Shown here: piece after piece, positions 12,749 to 21,104 of the stretch | Position numbering within the stretch: position 1 is the first letter of the stretch | Layout of the letters: every line of letters begins with the position of its first letter | Virus record (IMG/VR): IMGVR_UViG_3300044729_001993 | Coordinates: 1-33,554 of that record | Strand: one strand, 5' to 3' | From: a virus | DNA: 33,554 nt | Notes under the pieces: model-generated | What the model was told of the DNA's origin: nothing | Seen by the model: the letters and a program-made list of their open reading frames with translations, nothing else | Databases searched by the model: none | Position numbers and translations under genes: made by a program

Positions 12749-12780
12749 CGGGGGTAGGTACATCTGGCGTACCCACCCGG
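12749..12780. repeat. Imperfect hairpin in the 263-base non-coding gap
   Basis: CCGGG-containing left arm to GGTAC and right arm GTACC to CCCGG pair around ATCTGGC, with a bulge. The gap 12617-12879 otherwise holds the promoter, 5' UTR hairpin and the next hairpin. No gene is seen in it. Confidence 0.4.
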
Positions 12781-12788
12781 CACAGGGC

Positions 12789-12822
12789 GAGCGGCGGGGG
12801 AAAGGGAGAAACCCCGCCGCTC
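12789..12822 (-). terminator. Strong hairpin after the 164-residue gene
   Basis: Perfect 11-base arms GAGCGGCGGGG and CCCCGCCGCTC enclose a 12-base loop, 58 bases downstream of the stop at 12880. No T-run follows, so termination is uncertain, but it isolates the next promoter. Confidence 0.45.
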
Positions 12823-12879
12823 AAGCCCCGGCCCGGCTCATGCCCGGCTGCCCGTCGCTCGGGAGACTGGCATCGCCGG

Positions 12880-13374
12880 TCAACTCAACTCATCCATGTC
12901 TCTCAAGGCACCTTGCGGCACGAACCACGCCTCTCGCTGGCCGTGCGGGTCTCGCACCCACTCGGGCCTCTTGGCGTCGCGGCCGTGCAACCAGCCGACC
13001 AGACGCACATGCTCGCCATCAACAAGAGCGAGAACGAATCGACGGTCATCGGCGTCGTTTTCTCGCACAATCAAATGCCCATCGGGAAGTGCCGTCGCTC
13101 TCACCTCTACATCATCGAGACAATCCGGCACGCGATGAAACGTGTTCACGCTCGGCACGAACCACTTGCCCTTCCATTTGCCGACCGCGATCTCGCCACA
13201 CGCTCCGATGACTTCCTCTTCCAATCGTTTGACCAGCGTTCGCTGGTAGGTGGTCGCGTGATTGAGACGCTGCATCGCACTAGCCATGATCCGCATCTGT
13301 GCGGCACTCAAGGCAAGGTTGAACTCGGGCATCGTCAGTTCGATTTCAATCACGCTGCAATCCTTCGCTGCCAT
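12880..13374 (-). CDS. Hypothetical protein, possible nuclease-like fold
   Basis: This protein has 164 residues. A helical N-terminus (about 20-55) is followed by GEIAVGKWKGKWF, DDVEVRATALPDGHLIVREN and a beta-rich end (FVLALVDGEHVRLVGWLHG). The Glu...Asp-x-Glu-x-Arg arrangement followed by strand LIVR is reminiscent of phage PD-(D/E)XK-like proteins, but the lysine is replaced and I would not assign a function. ATG 13374 lacks a ribosome site. GTG at the VIEIEL position, with AAGGA upstream, is a plausible alternative start. Confidence 0.55.
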   Translation of the reverse strand: MAAKDCSVIEIELTMPEFNLALSAAQMRIMASAMQRLNHATTYQRTLVKRLEEEVIGACGEIAVGKWKGKWFVPSVNTFHRVPDCLDDVEVRATALPDGHLIVRENDADDRRFVLALVDGEHVRLVGWLHGRDAKRPEWVRDPHGQREAWFVPQGALRDMDELS

Positions 13375-13386
13375 TGATTCGGCGTC

Positions 13387-13596
13387 TCAGTCGGCGAAAT
13401 AACCCAGTGCGGGCATCGGTCGCCGTAGGTTGTCGCGGTACGCCGCCTGCACTTTGAGCCGTCGCACCTCGAAGATCATCCGCATCACATCCGCCGCCAG
13501 TTGACCCGAGGTGCCCGCATCCCAGCAGCCCGAGAACCGGCGTGCTCGTTGCTCGCACTCCGCGAGGTACGCGTCGGTCAGAGGCTCACGATCCAC
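13387..13596 (-). CDS. Hypothetical small protein
   Basis: GTG 13596 is preceded by GAGGAACACC, giving 69 residues and an 11-base overlap with the MazG-like gene. The longer open frame is antisense-like and was rejected. The body is helical (DAYLAECEQRARRFSG; LAADVMRMIFEVRRLKVQAAYRD). Function is unknown. Confidence 0.55.
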   Translation of the reverse strand: MDREPLTDAYLAECEQRARRFSGCWDAGTSGQLAADVMRMIFEVRRLKVQAAYRDNLRRPMPALGYFAD

Positions 13597-14080
13597 GGTG
13601 TTCCTCGCGGTGCAACAAAAGGGCAAGCAAACTGTAGGACGCGAGATCGAACAGATTGTCTTCGAGCGACTCGTTCTCAAGCCTCCCGGTTGCGTTATAG
13701 GCCGCGAGTCGCGTCACCTTGTCGGAGAGCCTGACCATCGCCCCCTTCCACGATGGGATGCCGACGAACTTCGCCCCGTTGCGGATGTTCGCGAGCGGGT
13801 CTTCGCCACTCGGGCAACCGTAGTCTCGCGACTTCCGGCGGTGCATCTCCTTCAGCGAGTCGCACAGATCGAAGAACGCCTGCGATGTCGGGTGAACGTC
13901 ATCACGCAGAAGCGAGTCACCGCGAAACCGCTGCCCCTCGCAGCACGGCGTCGGCTCGGGGTCGCCCTGGTCGATCTTGTATCCGATCAACTTCTCGTCG
14001 TTCGGGTCGGTGCTGGCGAGCCGCTCCCGCACTGCCATCCGCATCGCCTCGTTTGCTTTCTCCAGAATCGCTGCCGTCAT
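13586..14080 (-). CDS. MazG-like NTP pyrophosphohydrolase-type protein (DUF1599/NMAD1-like)
   Basis: This protein has 164 residues. The C-terminal 90 residues contain LKEMHRRKSRDYG, DPLANIRNGAKFVG, VRLSDKVTRLAAY and ESLEDNLFDLASYSLLALL. This layout of helices with Asp/Glu/Lys metal ligands is typical of all-alpha NTP pyrophosphatases and of nucleotide-modification-associated domain 1. It may clean nucleotide pools or act in base modification. It sits four bases into the phosphoesterase stop (ATGA). A Cys-Cys (TPCCEG) occurs in the unassigned N-terminus. Confidence 0.7.
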   Translation of the reverse strand: MTAAILEKANEAMRMAVRERLASTDPNDEKLIGYKIDQGDPEPTPCCEGQRFRGDSLLRDDVHPTSQAFFDLCDSLKEMHRRKSRDYGCPSGEDPLANIRNGAKFVGIPSWKGAMVRLSDKVTRLAAYNATGRLENESLEDNLFDLASYSLLALLLHREEHRGS

Positions 14081-15261
14081 GTGAGTTCCTTTCTCGGGCC
14101 TGCTACGTGCGTTGCAATCATCCCGCCGTCGTGGGCGTAGAGGAAAGTCTCCATCGCTTGTCTAGCGTTCAGAAACCCAAGGCTATGGTGCCAATCATCA
14201 CTGGCGCAGAGCGAGGGTGCAGTGCGGACGAGAACGCCGTCGATCGTCTCGATGGGCCGCGACCACTCGGCCGCCGTGGAGTGATAGTGCCCGGTGTGAA
14301 ACTCGCGGTATGGGCACGCTGCCCACTGGGACGCAGCCTCGATCGCCATGAGTTGCGGGAGCTTTTTCTTCGCCCGATGCCCGTGGGCGAATCCCAAGAG
14401 GTTTCGCCCGTGCGAGAGGTACTTCCGCCCGGTGTATTGGCCTTCGATCGTGATCCGCTGGTCGCTGCGGTATCGCTCCAAGAGCAGGCGATGAAATGCC
14501 CAACTCAAACTTTCGTCATGGTTTCCATGCACGAGCACGACATCGGTCGGCACGGTCTCGGCGGATCGCTCGATGATTCGCAAGATCGTGGTCGTGCCAA
14601 CGTCGAGCATCTTTTGCAGCCGTCCATCGCGTTCCAGCGGCGTGCCGCTGGTGGTCGTGCCGCTTGGCGTGTCAACGTGAAAGAGATCGCCAAGCAGGGC
14701 GATCGTGCGCCTCGTGGGCTTGTGGGGGTCGCCCACCGCTAGGAGCTCGCCTGCCGCGTCGCCGACAACCCGCTCGGCAATCGCGAGATCCCAATCGCTG
14801 CCAGTAGTGCCCCGCCACGACCGATTTCCAAAATGAGTGTCCGACACGACCAGCACTTGCCAGAGCCCCGCTCGCGGCTTGCCGTGCCCCTTGATCTTCG
14901 GCTGGCGGATCTCACGCTTCGCCGCGTCAATCATCGCAGCGACAGCCTCGGCGATCCCCGGCCCGGCTTTCGGTCGCAGCCGCACAAACACGCGATGCAA
15001 CTCGGTCACGACCGGCTCGCCCGTCTCGCGATCGGCGGTGAGACCCTCCCACTTGGTCGCCTCACTGACGGCGACCTCGAAGCGGCTCATGTCTGCGTCG
15101 ATGTGCCGCAGGAGATCATCGACGGTGCGGATGCGATCCGAGACGCTGCGGGCCTCCATGCCCTCGGGCGTCTGCCGCTGCGTCACTTCTTCGATCGTGA
15201 CCTTGCCGCCGTTCGCGTCGGCGGCGATCTGCTTCACGATCTTTTGAGCTCGCCCAGCCAT
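14077..15261 (-). CDS. Calcineurin-like metallophosphoesterase
   Basis: This protein has 394 residues. All metal motifs are present in order: SDTHFG (Asp141, His143), GDLFH (191-195), GNHDE (246-250), AHGH (292-295) and GHYH (324-327). The N-terminal 130 residues are an extra helical region, as seen in many phage members. It hydrolyses phosphodiesters, and the substrate (DNA ends or nucleotides) is not indicated. It is coupled to the MazG-like gene and overlaps the previous HTH-like gene by 28 bases. Confidence 0.87.
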   Translation of the reverse strand: MAGRAQKIVKQIAADANGGKVTIEEVTQRQTPEGMEARSVSDRIRTVDDLLRHIDADMSRFEVAVSEATKWEGLTADRETGEPVVTELHRVFVRLRPKAGPGIAEAVAAMIDAAKREIRQPKIKGHGKPRAGLWQVLVVSDTHFGNRSWRGTTGSDWDLAIAERVVGDAAGELLAVGDPHKPTRRTIALLGDLFHVDTPSGTTTSGTPLERDGRLQKMLDVGTTTILRIIERSAETVPTDVVLVHGNHDESLSWAFHRLLLERYRSDQRITIEGQYTGRKYLSHGRNLLGFAHGHRAKKKLPQLMAIEAASQWAACPYREFHTGHYHSTAAEWSRPIETIDGVLVRTAPSLCASDDWHHSLGFLNARQAMETFLYAHDGGMIATHVAGPRKELT

Positions 15262-15485
15262 TCACGCACTCCATACGGGCCGATGTTGATGCCGTGCTCA
15301 CGCAACCGTTGAGATGCACTCACCGAGACCGCACGGGCCGAATGTCCGAGCTCGCCAGCAAGCCACGCAGACGCTATCGCATCGAGCAACTCCTTCTGCT
15401 CGGGCGTTACACGCTGATGCCATAGCTGACTTGTCCGCAGGCTCGCGGGAATGCCCGCCTTGATCTGGGCAACGATGTCACTCAC
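15234..15485 (-). CDS. Small helical protein, HTH-like
   Basis: This protein has 83 residues from GTG 15485 with GGGAGGTG upstream. Two helical blocks (TPEQKELLDAIASAWLAGEL; ARAVSVSASQRLREHG) precede a GPYGVREWLGELKRS end. The pattern resembles small phage HTH proteins that recognise DNA ends, but no family was recognised. It overlaps genes on both sides. Confidence 0.55.
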   Translation of the reverse strand: MSDIVAQIKAGIPASLRTSQLWHQRVTPEQKELLDAIASAWLAGELGHSARAVSVSASQRLREHGINIGPYGVREWLGELKRS

Positions 15486-15762
15486 GCGGCACCTCCCGAT
15501 AGTTCAGCATCGTGAGCACGCGTCGCTGCACGCGGGCGAGCTCGGTCACGGCTTCCTCGCTGATGCTTGGCCCGAGCACGGCGTGAGCGATCTCGTGAAG
15601 GATCGTCTCCAGGCGTTGCCCGCCTCGTGCCCGATCATCAATCAAGATCCGGGGGCTCGTGGCGTTGTCGAAAAACGTCCAGCCGATTGCGTCGCCCTTC
15701 AGCCGCGTGAACCGCAGCAACCAGCGGCGACCGTCGATCGTGATGTGGTGATCTTCCGCCAC
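15478..15762 (-). CDS. HEXXH zinc metallopeptidase-like protein
   Basis: This protein has 94 residues from GTG 15762 (GAGGGCGAG upstream). It contains ETILHEIAHAVLG, a HEXXH zinc-peptidase motif, followed by SISEEAVTELAR with a downstream glutamate that could be the third ligand, as in ImmA/IrrE-like peptidases. The N-terminal half is beta-rich. In phages such proteins can cleave a repressor or act as small accessory peptidases. No repressor substrate is visible here. Confidence 0.68.
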   Translation of the reverse strand: MAEDHHITIDGRRWLLRFTRLKGDAIGWTFFDNATSPRILIDDRARGGQRLETILHEIAHAVLGPSISEEAVTELARVQRRVLTMLNYREVPRE

Positions 15763-15796
15763 GGCTCGCCCTCTCGGTCGCAGTGTGGCAGGAGTG

Positions 15797-16060
15797 TCAA
15801 CCGATGCCGAACTTGCGGCCCAGCTTCGTGAGTGCCTCGGCTCGCTTCTTGCAGCCGCAGTCCTTCACACCGAGTGCCTTGCTCACGCGCTCGGGCGTGA
15901 TGCCGATGGCAGAGAGCCCGGCCGATACCATGTCGCCCAAGCCGGGCCGCCGTGGAGACTCACACGCACAGACGCCTACGTGCGGTCGCGACTGATCCGG
16001 CGATTCGGCTCCGCAGATGAAGCATCGCCACACGCCCTCGACTTGTTTTATCGCTCGCAT
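15797..16060 (-). CDS. Zinc-binding small protein
   Basis: This protein has 87 residues. The N-terminus has CFICGAES and CAC cysteine ligands. The C-terminus, GLSAIGITPERVSKALGV with CGCKKRAEALTKLG, is a conserved-looking phage and plasmid module. ATG 16060 overlaps the upstream stop by one base (TGATG). The function is unknown. Its place between tail and early genes suggests a late accessory role. Confidence 0.6.
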   Translation of the reverse strand: MRAIKQVEGVWRCFICGAESPDQSRPHVGVCACESPRRPGLGDMVSAGLSAIGITPERVSKALGVKDCGCKKRAEALTKLGRKFGIG

Positions 16061-16623
16061 CAGTAGACAAACGTTGATGTGATGGTCAGCGAAAAGTCGT
16101 TGCAGAACGGAATGCTATGCACTGACTCTGCGCCGGTCGGGCAGCACTCGGCATCCTGGGCGTTCGCGTTAGGCAGGCGGTTGAGACGATGAACGACGCT
16201 CGCAAAACTCACAGCACCGTTACAGAAGGAGCAGCCCGCAACACTGAACTCGACCAGAAGCACACGACAATAGATGCCACCATCGCAGAACAGGGCTACA
16301 TTCACGGTCGCTGTAGCTCCGTTGCCAATCGAAAAAGTCGTGGTTTTACTGAAGGGAAAACCGTTGTCCTCATCTGCCGCTGTCAACGTGACTGTCAGCG
16401 GGCCGGGGATGTCGCAAGTGCCAGCCTGCCCGAAATCCAACTCGGCAATGATTGACTGAATCTCACCGCAAGACTCTGGTATCGAGATGTCTGAGCACGG
16501 GCAGCACGGCGGGCATTCATTGCAGCAATCCGTGCCAGTGCTGATGAGCGTCGCCAGGAACTGACCGCCTGCGTATGTTTTTCGTGCGCGAGGCTGATCG
16601 CCGCTAAAGGCAATGAGCGTCAT
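16060..16623 (-). CDS. Cysteine-rich tail-associated protein
   Basis: This protein has 187 residues with about 17 cysteines, including a dense CCNECPPCCPC cluster at 33-43. The rest is rich in Ser, Thr, Val and Gly with beta strands, as in virion proteins. Position directly after other tail genes suggests a tail-tip or adsorption protein stabilised by disulphides. No family was recognised. The stop and start overlap neighbours by one to four bases. Confidence 0.5.
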   Translation of the reverse strand: MTLIAFSGDQPRARKTYAGGQFLATLISTGTDCCNECPPCCPCSDISIPESCGEIQSIIAELDFGQAGTCDIPGPLTVTLTAADEDNGFPFSKTTTFSIGNGATATVNVALFCDGGIYCRVLLVEFSVAGCSFCNGAVSFASVVHRLNRLPNANAQDAECCPTGAESVHSIPFCNDFSLTITSTFVY

Positions 16624-17114
16624 TGAATGCTGGTTTCACACGTAGTAATCGAGTACCACTTCAGAAACGGGCCGACCTGCGAAGCATCCGAAGCAGTGGC
16701 ATCGCCGGTATGGCCGAGTAGCTGAATCGTCTCGTTATTCGGCGGCTCATACTGGAAGTTGTCGGCTCCCGTCAGCGAGTAGCAGACAAGCTTCCACACA
16801 CCTCCATCCTTGATGATGACGCCCTTGCCGACTCCGGGCGTTGACGGGTCGACAAACGGAGGCGTGCCGCGAAATCCGAAGAAGTCATTGATCGCTGTCG
16901 CAGTGTGGCCTGCACTGCCAATCTGAATGACATGGGTCTGGAGATAGCCCCACGCCCCCGTCCAGCCGCACAGTCGCACGCGAACAGAAGACTCGGGATC
17001 GACCTTGCGAAACGACAGAGCAGCCCCGTCGCGGTCGCCTTGCTCCACGAGACGAACCACGCGAGCAATCCGCTCGGCGGCACCACGAGTGAAGTCGACG
17101 CGAGCCGTGCTCAT
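16620..17114 (-). CDS. Hypothetical tail-region protein
   Basis: This protein has 164 residues from ATG 17114 (SD GGAGGAG), overlapping the upstream stop as TAATG. The extended frame to 17573 is antisense-like and was rejected. A helical start (AAERIARVVRLVEQGD) precedes a beta-rich body with GVWKLVCYS and NNETIQLLG. Probably a virion or tail-tip protein by position. Exact role unknown. Confidence 0.55.
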   Translation of the reverse strand: MSTARVDFTRGAAERIARVVRLVEQGDRDGAALSFRKVDPESSVRVRLCGWTGAWGYLQTHVIQIGSAGHTATAINDFFGFRGTPPFVDPSTPGVGKGVIIKDGGVWKLVCYSLTGADNFQYEPPNNETIQLLGHTGDATASDASQVGPFLKWYSITTCETSIQ

Positions 17115-17482
17115 TACTCCTCCAGAATCTGGAGCAAGAGCCGCGAGCCGGGGGCGTCGGCCTTGGCCGCGTAGTTGCCCGGCGCGAGCCGCAAGATGGT
17201 CGCGTCGCCAGCCTTCAGCCGAACCGTCTCGAAGATCGTCGTGCCACTGACGCGACCGAACGAGACAGTGTGCGTGCCGCTTGTCGCCAGCGACCGAGCG
17301 AAGCACAGCCCGAGGCTCGATGCCGATGCCGTGGTGATCGCCTGGGTGCTGGTGCCGACGTTGAGCGTCAGAGCCAAGAGCCCCGTCGTGGCGAAATCGC
17401 TCGTGATGTTCGACGCGTTGAGGTTCTGCGACAACGCCCCGGCGTTGACGTTGAGATTCACGCTGTAAGAAATGTCGGCCAT
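17114..17482 (-). CDS. Small beta-rich tail-region protein
   Basis: This protein has 122 residues. Alternating Thr, Ser, Val and Leu strands end in LKAGDATILRLAPGNYAAKA and a LLLQILEE tail, consistent with a small beta-sandwich virion protein. It follows the 289-residue tail protein by eight bases. The function is not recognised. Confidence 0.55.
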   Translation of the reverse strand: MADISYSVNLNVNAGALSQNLNASNITSDFATTGLLALTLNVGTSTQAITTASASSLGLCFARSLATSGTHTVSFGRVSGTTIFETVRLKAGDATILRLAPGNYAAKADAPGSRLLLQILEE

Positions 17483-17490
17483 GAGATCTC

Positions 17491-18360
17491 CTAGGTCGGC
17501 GGCGTGCCGAAGTACGTAGACATCGTGATTCGTTTGTAGACACGGCGAGTGAGGATCGCGGGTAGCGTGGCACCAGACTGTTTACCGCCGCTGCCGTTCA
17601 GTGCGATCGGATTCGCCGACGCAACCTGTTCGCCATCCGGCCCTTCAACGTCGGCCCGCTTCTTGACGCCACCAGCGATGTAGTTGAATCCCACATCGGG
17701 CAGCAACAGATTCCACCCGCTTTGCCGCCCCAAGAGTTCGCTCGTGATCTTCCAGTAGCGAACCTCTTGGCCGTTCACTTGCTCGGTCGCCTGTTCGCCG
17801 CTGATGCCCTGCACCTTCACGCCGTCCTGGGCGAACCCGAGATAGGCACCGTCGTTCACGCAGTTCGTCACCGCCGCAGCGAGGGCCGATGGGAAGTTCT
17901 GCCTGTTGCTCGTGATCGTGATTTTTTGCTGGGCCTCATCAACTGTCAGCCCCTCGAAATAATCGCCTGCCGAGTTGGTAAGCGGCTTCTGCGTGGTGCC
18001 GTCGTAATAGTAGAGGGCTGGAACAGCGACGCCTTGAGTTTGGAACCTCCATACATCGGGTCGAAACCACGGCAGGAGTTCGATGTCTCGTTCGTCTGCT
18101 GGCGGGATCGCGTACTGCGCGACCACCTCGGCCCAGTAGCGATTTCCCTCATATGCCTCTGTAACCGATACCTCGCGGCACTTCGCCGCCGATACCTCGG
18201 GGTGGGCCGATCCATGTTGGGCACCCACCGCCGCGACCATGATCCCGGCATTCGTGTCGGGATTGTTCAGCGTGACCACGAACCGACGCTCAAACTCGGG
18301 CGACGCCCCGATCAAGTGCGTGACGGTACGCGGCAGTTCTCGCCAAGAGTGAACGCTCAT
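17491..18360 (-). CDS. Putative minor tail/distal tail protein
   Basis: This protein has 289 residues, directly after the tape measure gene (two-base gap), where distal tail or tail-tip proteins of siphophages lie. It is predicted to be beta-rich with many aromatic residues (WFRPDVWRFQTQG, YYYDGTTQ) and a conserved-looking RYWKITSELLGR segment. No specific family was recognised. The assignment rests on position. Confidence 0.5.
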   Translation of the reverse strand: MSVHSWRELPRTVTHLIGASPEFERRFVVTLNNPDTNAGIMVAAVGAQHGSAHPEVSAAKCREVSVTEAYEGNRYWAEVVAQYAIPPADERDIELLPWFRPDVWRFQTQGVAVPALYYYDGTTQKPLTNSAGDYFEGLTVDEAQQKITITSNRQNFPSALAAAVTNCVNDGAYLGFAQDGVKVQGISGEQATEQVNGQEVRYWKITSELLGRQSGWNLLLPDVGFNYIAGGVKKRADVEGPDGEQVASANPIALNGSGGKQSGATLPAILTRRVYKRITMSTYFGTPPT

Positions 18361-18362
18361 GG

Positions 18363-20780
18363 TCAGCCCGTCCCCGCGAGGATGTCGACTTTCTCGGCAT
18401 TCAACTTGGCGATCTCTTTCCGCATCTTCTCAAGCTCGGCGGTTTGCTTCTTCGCCTCGGTGATCGCGGGATCTTCCTTCAGTGTGTCGAAGAACGCCGA
18501 GATGCCGCCCGAGCGGATGTCATTGATCTCGACCGAGCCAGTGCGAACGGTCGCGAGCTCCTCGGCGCGAGCGAGCTCGATCTCGAACTGGCGGTCGGCA
18601 AACTTCGCCTGTGCGTCGGCGATCTGCTGATTGACGCGATCGATCTCGCCTTGTCGCTCTGCGGCGATTCGGTTCAGTTCCTCAGCTAACCGCTCGGATT
18701 CTTTCGCCGCATCTTCGCGGGCCTTCTTGGCTCCGCTGGCGATGTCGTTCTCGCGAGCCTCGACTTGATCGAGCGTCGCAAGGCGGGAAGTGAGGGCGTT
18801 GATCGCCTCACTGTCTCCAGCCGCCCGGGCCGCCTGGAGTTGCTCCTCAACCCGCACGATCTCTTGCTGGATCTTGAGCAGATTGTCGGCAGCCTTCGCC
18901 CGGTTCGAGTCGCCGCCGAACTGCTCATCGACGCGAATCTGTTCGAGGTTGGCGTCGATGATGTCTTGCACCGCCTTGGCTTCCGCTTCGGCCCGCCGCT
19001 GGGCCTCTTCCGCGAGCCGCTTGTTCTCTTCTGCAACGCGGCGAGCTACGTCGATCTGCTTCTCAAACTCGGCGGTAGCATTGGCAACGCCGCGAGCGTA
19101 TTGCTCGGCGTTGAGTTCGCCTTCGTTTGCTTGCTCCTGCAAGTCTGCGAGGGCTTGCTCGAACTCGAACGCGGCATCGAAGCCCGCCTGCCCGAACTCG
19201 CCAGCCTTGGCGATTGCAGCGTCGAGACCCTTCTGCGAGTCGGCGAACGCCTTGTCGAGTGCCTTGACCTCTTCCGCCGTGCGAGTCACCGACTCAGCGG
19301 TTTTCTCCGTAGCCGCTGCGGTCTCTTCAGCGGTCGAGAAGAACGACCGGAAGAATCCGATCGTGCCGTTGACGGCATCGCCGAACACCCCGAATACGGT
19401 GCCGACGGTACTGAGAATCGGGCCGAGCACGGTGCCGATCGTCTGGGCCACCACTGTGACGATGTTGATGAGCCCGCTGAAAGCCGTAGCGATGCCTTCG
19501 ACCAGACCGACGAACGGCAAGAGCACCGACTGCCCGAGCCCTTGGATCGCGACGCCGACTTGATCGAACGCAGCACCCAGCCCCGCGAACGCGGTGCGGT
19601 CGGTCTCGCTCAGTGCCGCCCCGAAAGTCTGGATGTCATCGGCGGCACCGCCCAACTCATTGAAGAACGGCAGCAACTGCACACCGCTGCGACCGAACAG
19701 GGCGATCGCCGCTGCTGACCGCTGGGCAGGGTCTTCGATCGCAGCCAGACGCTCGCCGATCAAGTCGATTCGCTGTTGCTCCGAGAGTGCCCCGAAGTCC
19801 TGAACCGACACGCCGAGCCGCTGCAATGCCGCTTGGGCTTTCTTGCTCTCTTCGTCCGCCCCCGCGAGCGTGTTCTGAAGCCGAGCGAACGAGCCGCTCA
19901 ACTGCTCAATCGAAACGTCTGCCCGGCGGCCCGCTTCCTCCAGCACCTGCACGAACTCGAACGAGACTCCCAACTGGGTCGATAAGCGAGACAGCCGCTC
20001 CACGCGATCCTCAAGGTTCACCAGCCCGCGAGCGACTGCGACAGCCCCGGCCGCGAAGGCGGTAATGCCCGCGAGGGCAAGCGTGAAAGGATTGATGAGA
20101 GCCGTGACCGACGAGGCGATGCTCGTGAGCCCGGCTTTCAGCCCGCCCGCGAACACTCGCGACAGTCCCTCGCTGGCACTCGCGATGCCAGAGACTCGCC
20201 CAGCGATGTTGCCCAGCGGGCCGGGCAGTACGGAGAACACACCCGAGAGCTCGTTGAACTTCAGCGTCGTGTTCTCGGCCGCGTTGTCGATCTCCTTTTG
20301 CTGCACCGCGAGCCCGCGAGCCGCACGCTCCGCGTCGGTCAGCCCCTTGGCAGCGGATTCGGTCGCCCGGTTGTAGGTCTCCAGCGAGATCCGCCCAGCA
20401 TTCAGTTGCTCGTTCAGTTCAGCCTGGGTGCGATCGAATCGCTCCAGCGGCAACAGGTTTGCCTCAGTGATGCGGGCCGCACGCTCGAAGGCTGCGGCTT
20501 CCTTGTTCACCGCCTCGGTGAGCCGCTCAAAGCCGACCGCAAACTGCGTCGCTGCCCCGTCGCCACCGTCGCGGAGCGTGTTGATGAGACCTTGGGCCTC
20601 TTTCTCGAACCGAGCCTGAGCCGCCGCCGCCGCCTCGCTGTTGCCCGTGAACTTTGAGAACTGACCCGTCAGCTTGTCGGCTTGATCCCCCAGACCGACC
20701 AGCGCACGCTGCACCGGATCGAGCTTCAGTTGGCTCGCATCCGCCGTGACCCGCAACGCAAGGGAAAGAATGTTAGCCAT
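18363..20780 (-). CDS. Phage tail tape measure protein
   Basis: This protein has 805 residues, the largest tail gene. It has an N-terminal helical region (1-180), a hydrophobic segment at about 215-255, a region with ALFGRSGVQLLPFF (360-373) typical of the tape-measure family, a second long hydrophobic segment at about 418-475, and a coiled-coil C-terminus rich in Glu/Lys/Ala. It sets tail length and travels to the host membrane during DNA ejection. It overlaps the chaperone gene by eight bases. At this length the tail would be roughly 120 nm, using the rule of thumb of 0.15 nm per residue. Confidence 0.93.
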   Translation of the reverse strand: MANILSLALRVTADASQLKLDPVQRALVGLGDQADKLTGQFSKFTGNSEAAAAAQARFEKEAQGLINTLRDGGDGAATQFAVGFERLTEAVNKEAAAFERAARITEANLLPLERFDRTQAELNEQLNAGRISLETYNRATESAAKGLTDAERAARGLAVQQKEIDNAAENTTLKFNELSGVFSVLPGPLGNIAGRVSGIASASEGLSRVFAGGLKAGLTSIASSVTALINPFTLALAGITAFAAGAVAVARGLVNLEDRVERLSRLSTQLGVSFEFVQVLEEAGRRADVSIEQLSGSFARLQNTLAGADEESKKAQAALQRLGVSVQDFGALSEQQRIDLIGERLAAIEDPAQRSAAAIALFGRSGVQLLPFFNELGGAADDIQTFGAALSETDRTAFAGLGAAFDQVGVAIQGLGQSVLLPFVGLVEGIATAFSGLINIVTVVAQTIGTVLGPILSTVGTVFGVFGDAVNGTIGFFRSFFSTAEETAAATEKTAESVTRTAEEVKALDKAFADSQKGLDAAIAKAGEFGQAGFDAAFEFEQALADLQEQANEGELNAEQYARGVANATAEFEKQIDVARRVAEENKRLAEEAQRRAEAEAKAVQDIIDANLEQIRVDEQFGGDSNRAKAADNLLKIQQEIVRVEEQLQAARAAGDSEAINALTSRLATLDQVEARENDIASGAKKAREDAAKESERLAEELNRIAAERQGEIDRVNQQIADAQAKFADRQFEIELARAEELATVRTGSVEINDIRSGGISAFFDTLKEDPAITEAKKQTAELEKMRKEIAKLNAEKVDILAGTG

Positions 20781-21081
20781 CGTTCACTTCGAGATCGCCT
20801 AGGCCTAACTGCCGCCGCAACTCCATCAACGCCGCCATATCCTGCGACTCGTGCTGCGGCGGCTTTTCAATCGGAACAAAATCCTCGGGCTTCGGTCGCT
20901 TCTGATTCTTGCCGATGTGCGGAGCCAGGAGAGCCGTGACGATCAACGCCGTCTCCCGCCACGAGTCGGGCAGTGCCGAGTAGTAGCGGTTGTAGGCGAT
21001 CCACTCAGAGAACTCGGCCGAATCCATTCGCGTGCCCAACTCGCCGACGGTCATCTTCAAGTCGCGGGCGACCGCGAACAT
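20773..21081 (-). CDS. Tail assembly chaperone T domain (expressed as G-T fusion)
   Basis: 102 codons follow ATG 21081, but the frame opens upstream to 21111 and joins the G frame by a -1 shift at the slippery site. The segment contains KMTVGELGTRMDSAEFSEWI and YNRYYSALPDSW, characteristic of the T part of siphophage tail chaperones (DUF4035-like). The fusion would be about 227 residues. It assists tape-measure folding and tail-tube assembly, and is not in the virion. It overlaps the tape measure start by eight bases. Confidence 0.82.
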   Translation of the reverse strand: MFAVARDLKMTVGELGTRMDSAEFSEWIAYNRYYSALPDSWRETALIVTALLAPHIGKNQKRPKPEDFVPIEKPPQHESQDMAALMELRRQLGLGDLEVNDG

Positions 21082-21104
21082 GTACCGCCGAGTCGGGCTC
21101 GCGT

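Noticed and set aside
13753-14742. Plus-strand frame of 329 codons
   Set aside because: Antisense to the MazG-like and phosphoesterase genes, whose catalytic motifs are intact.
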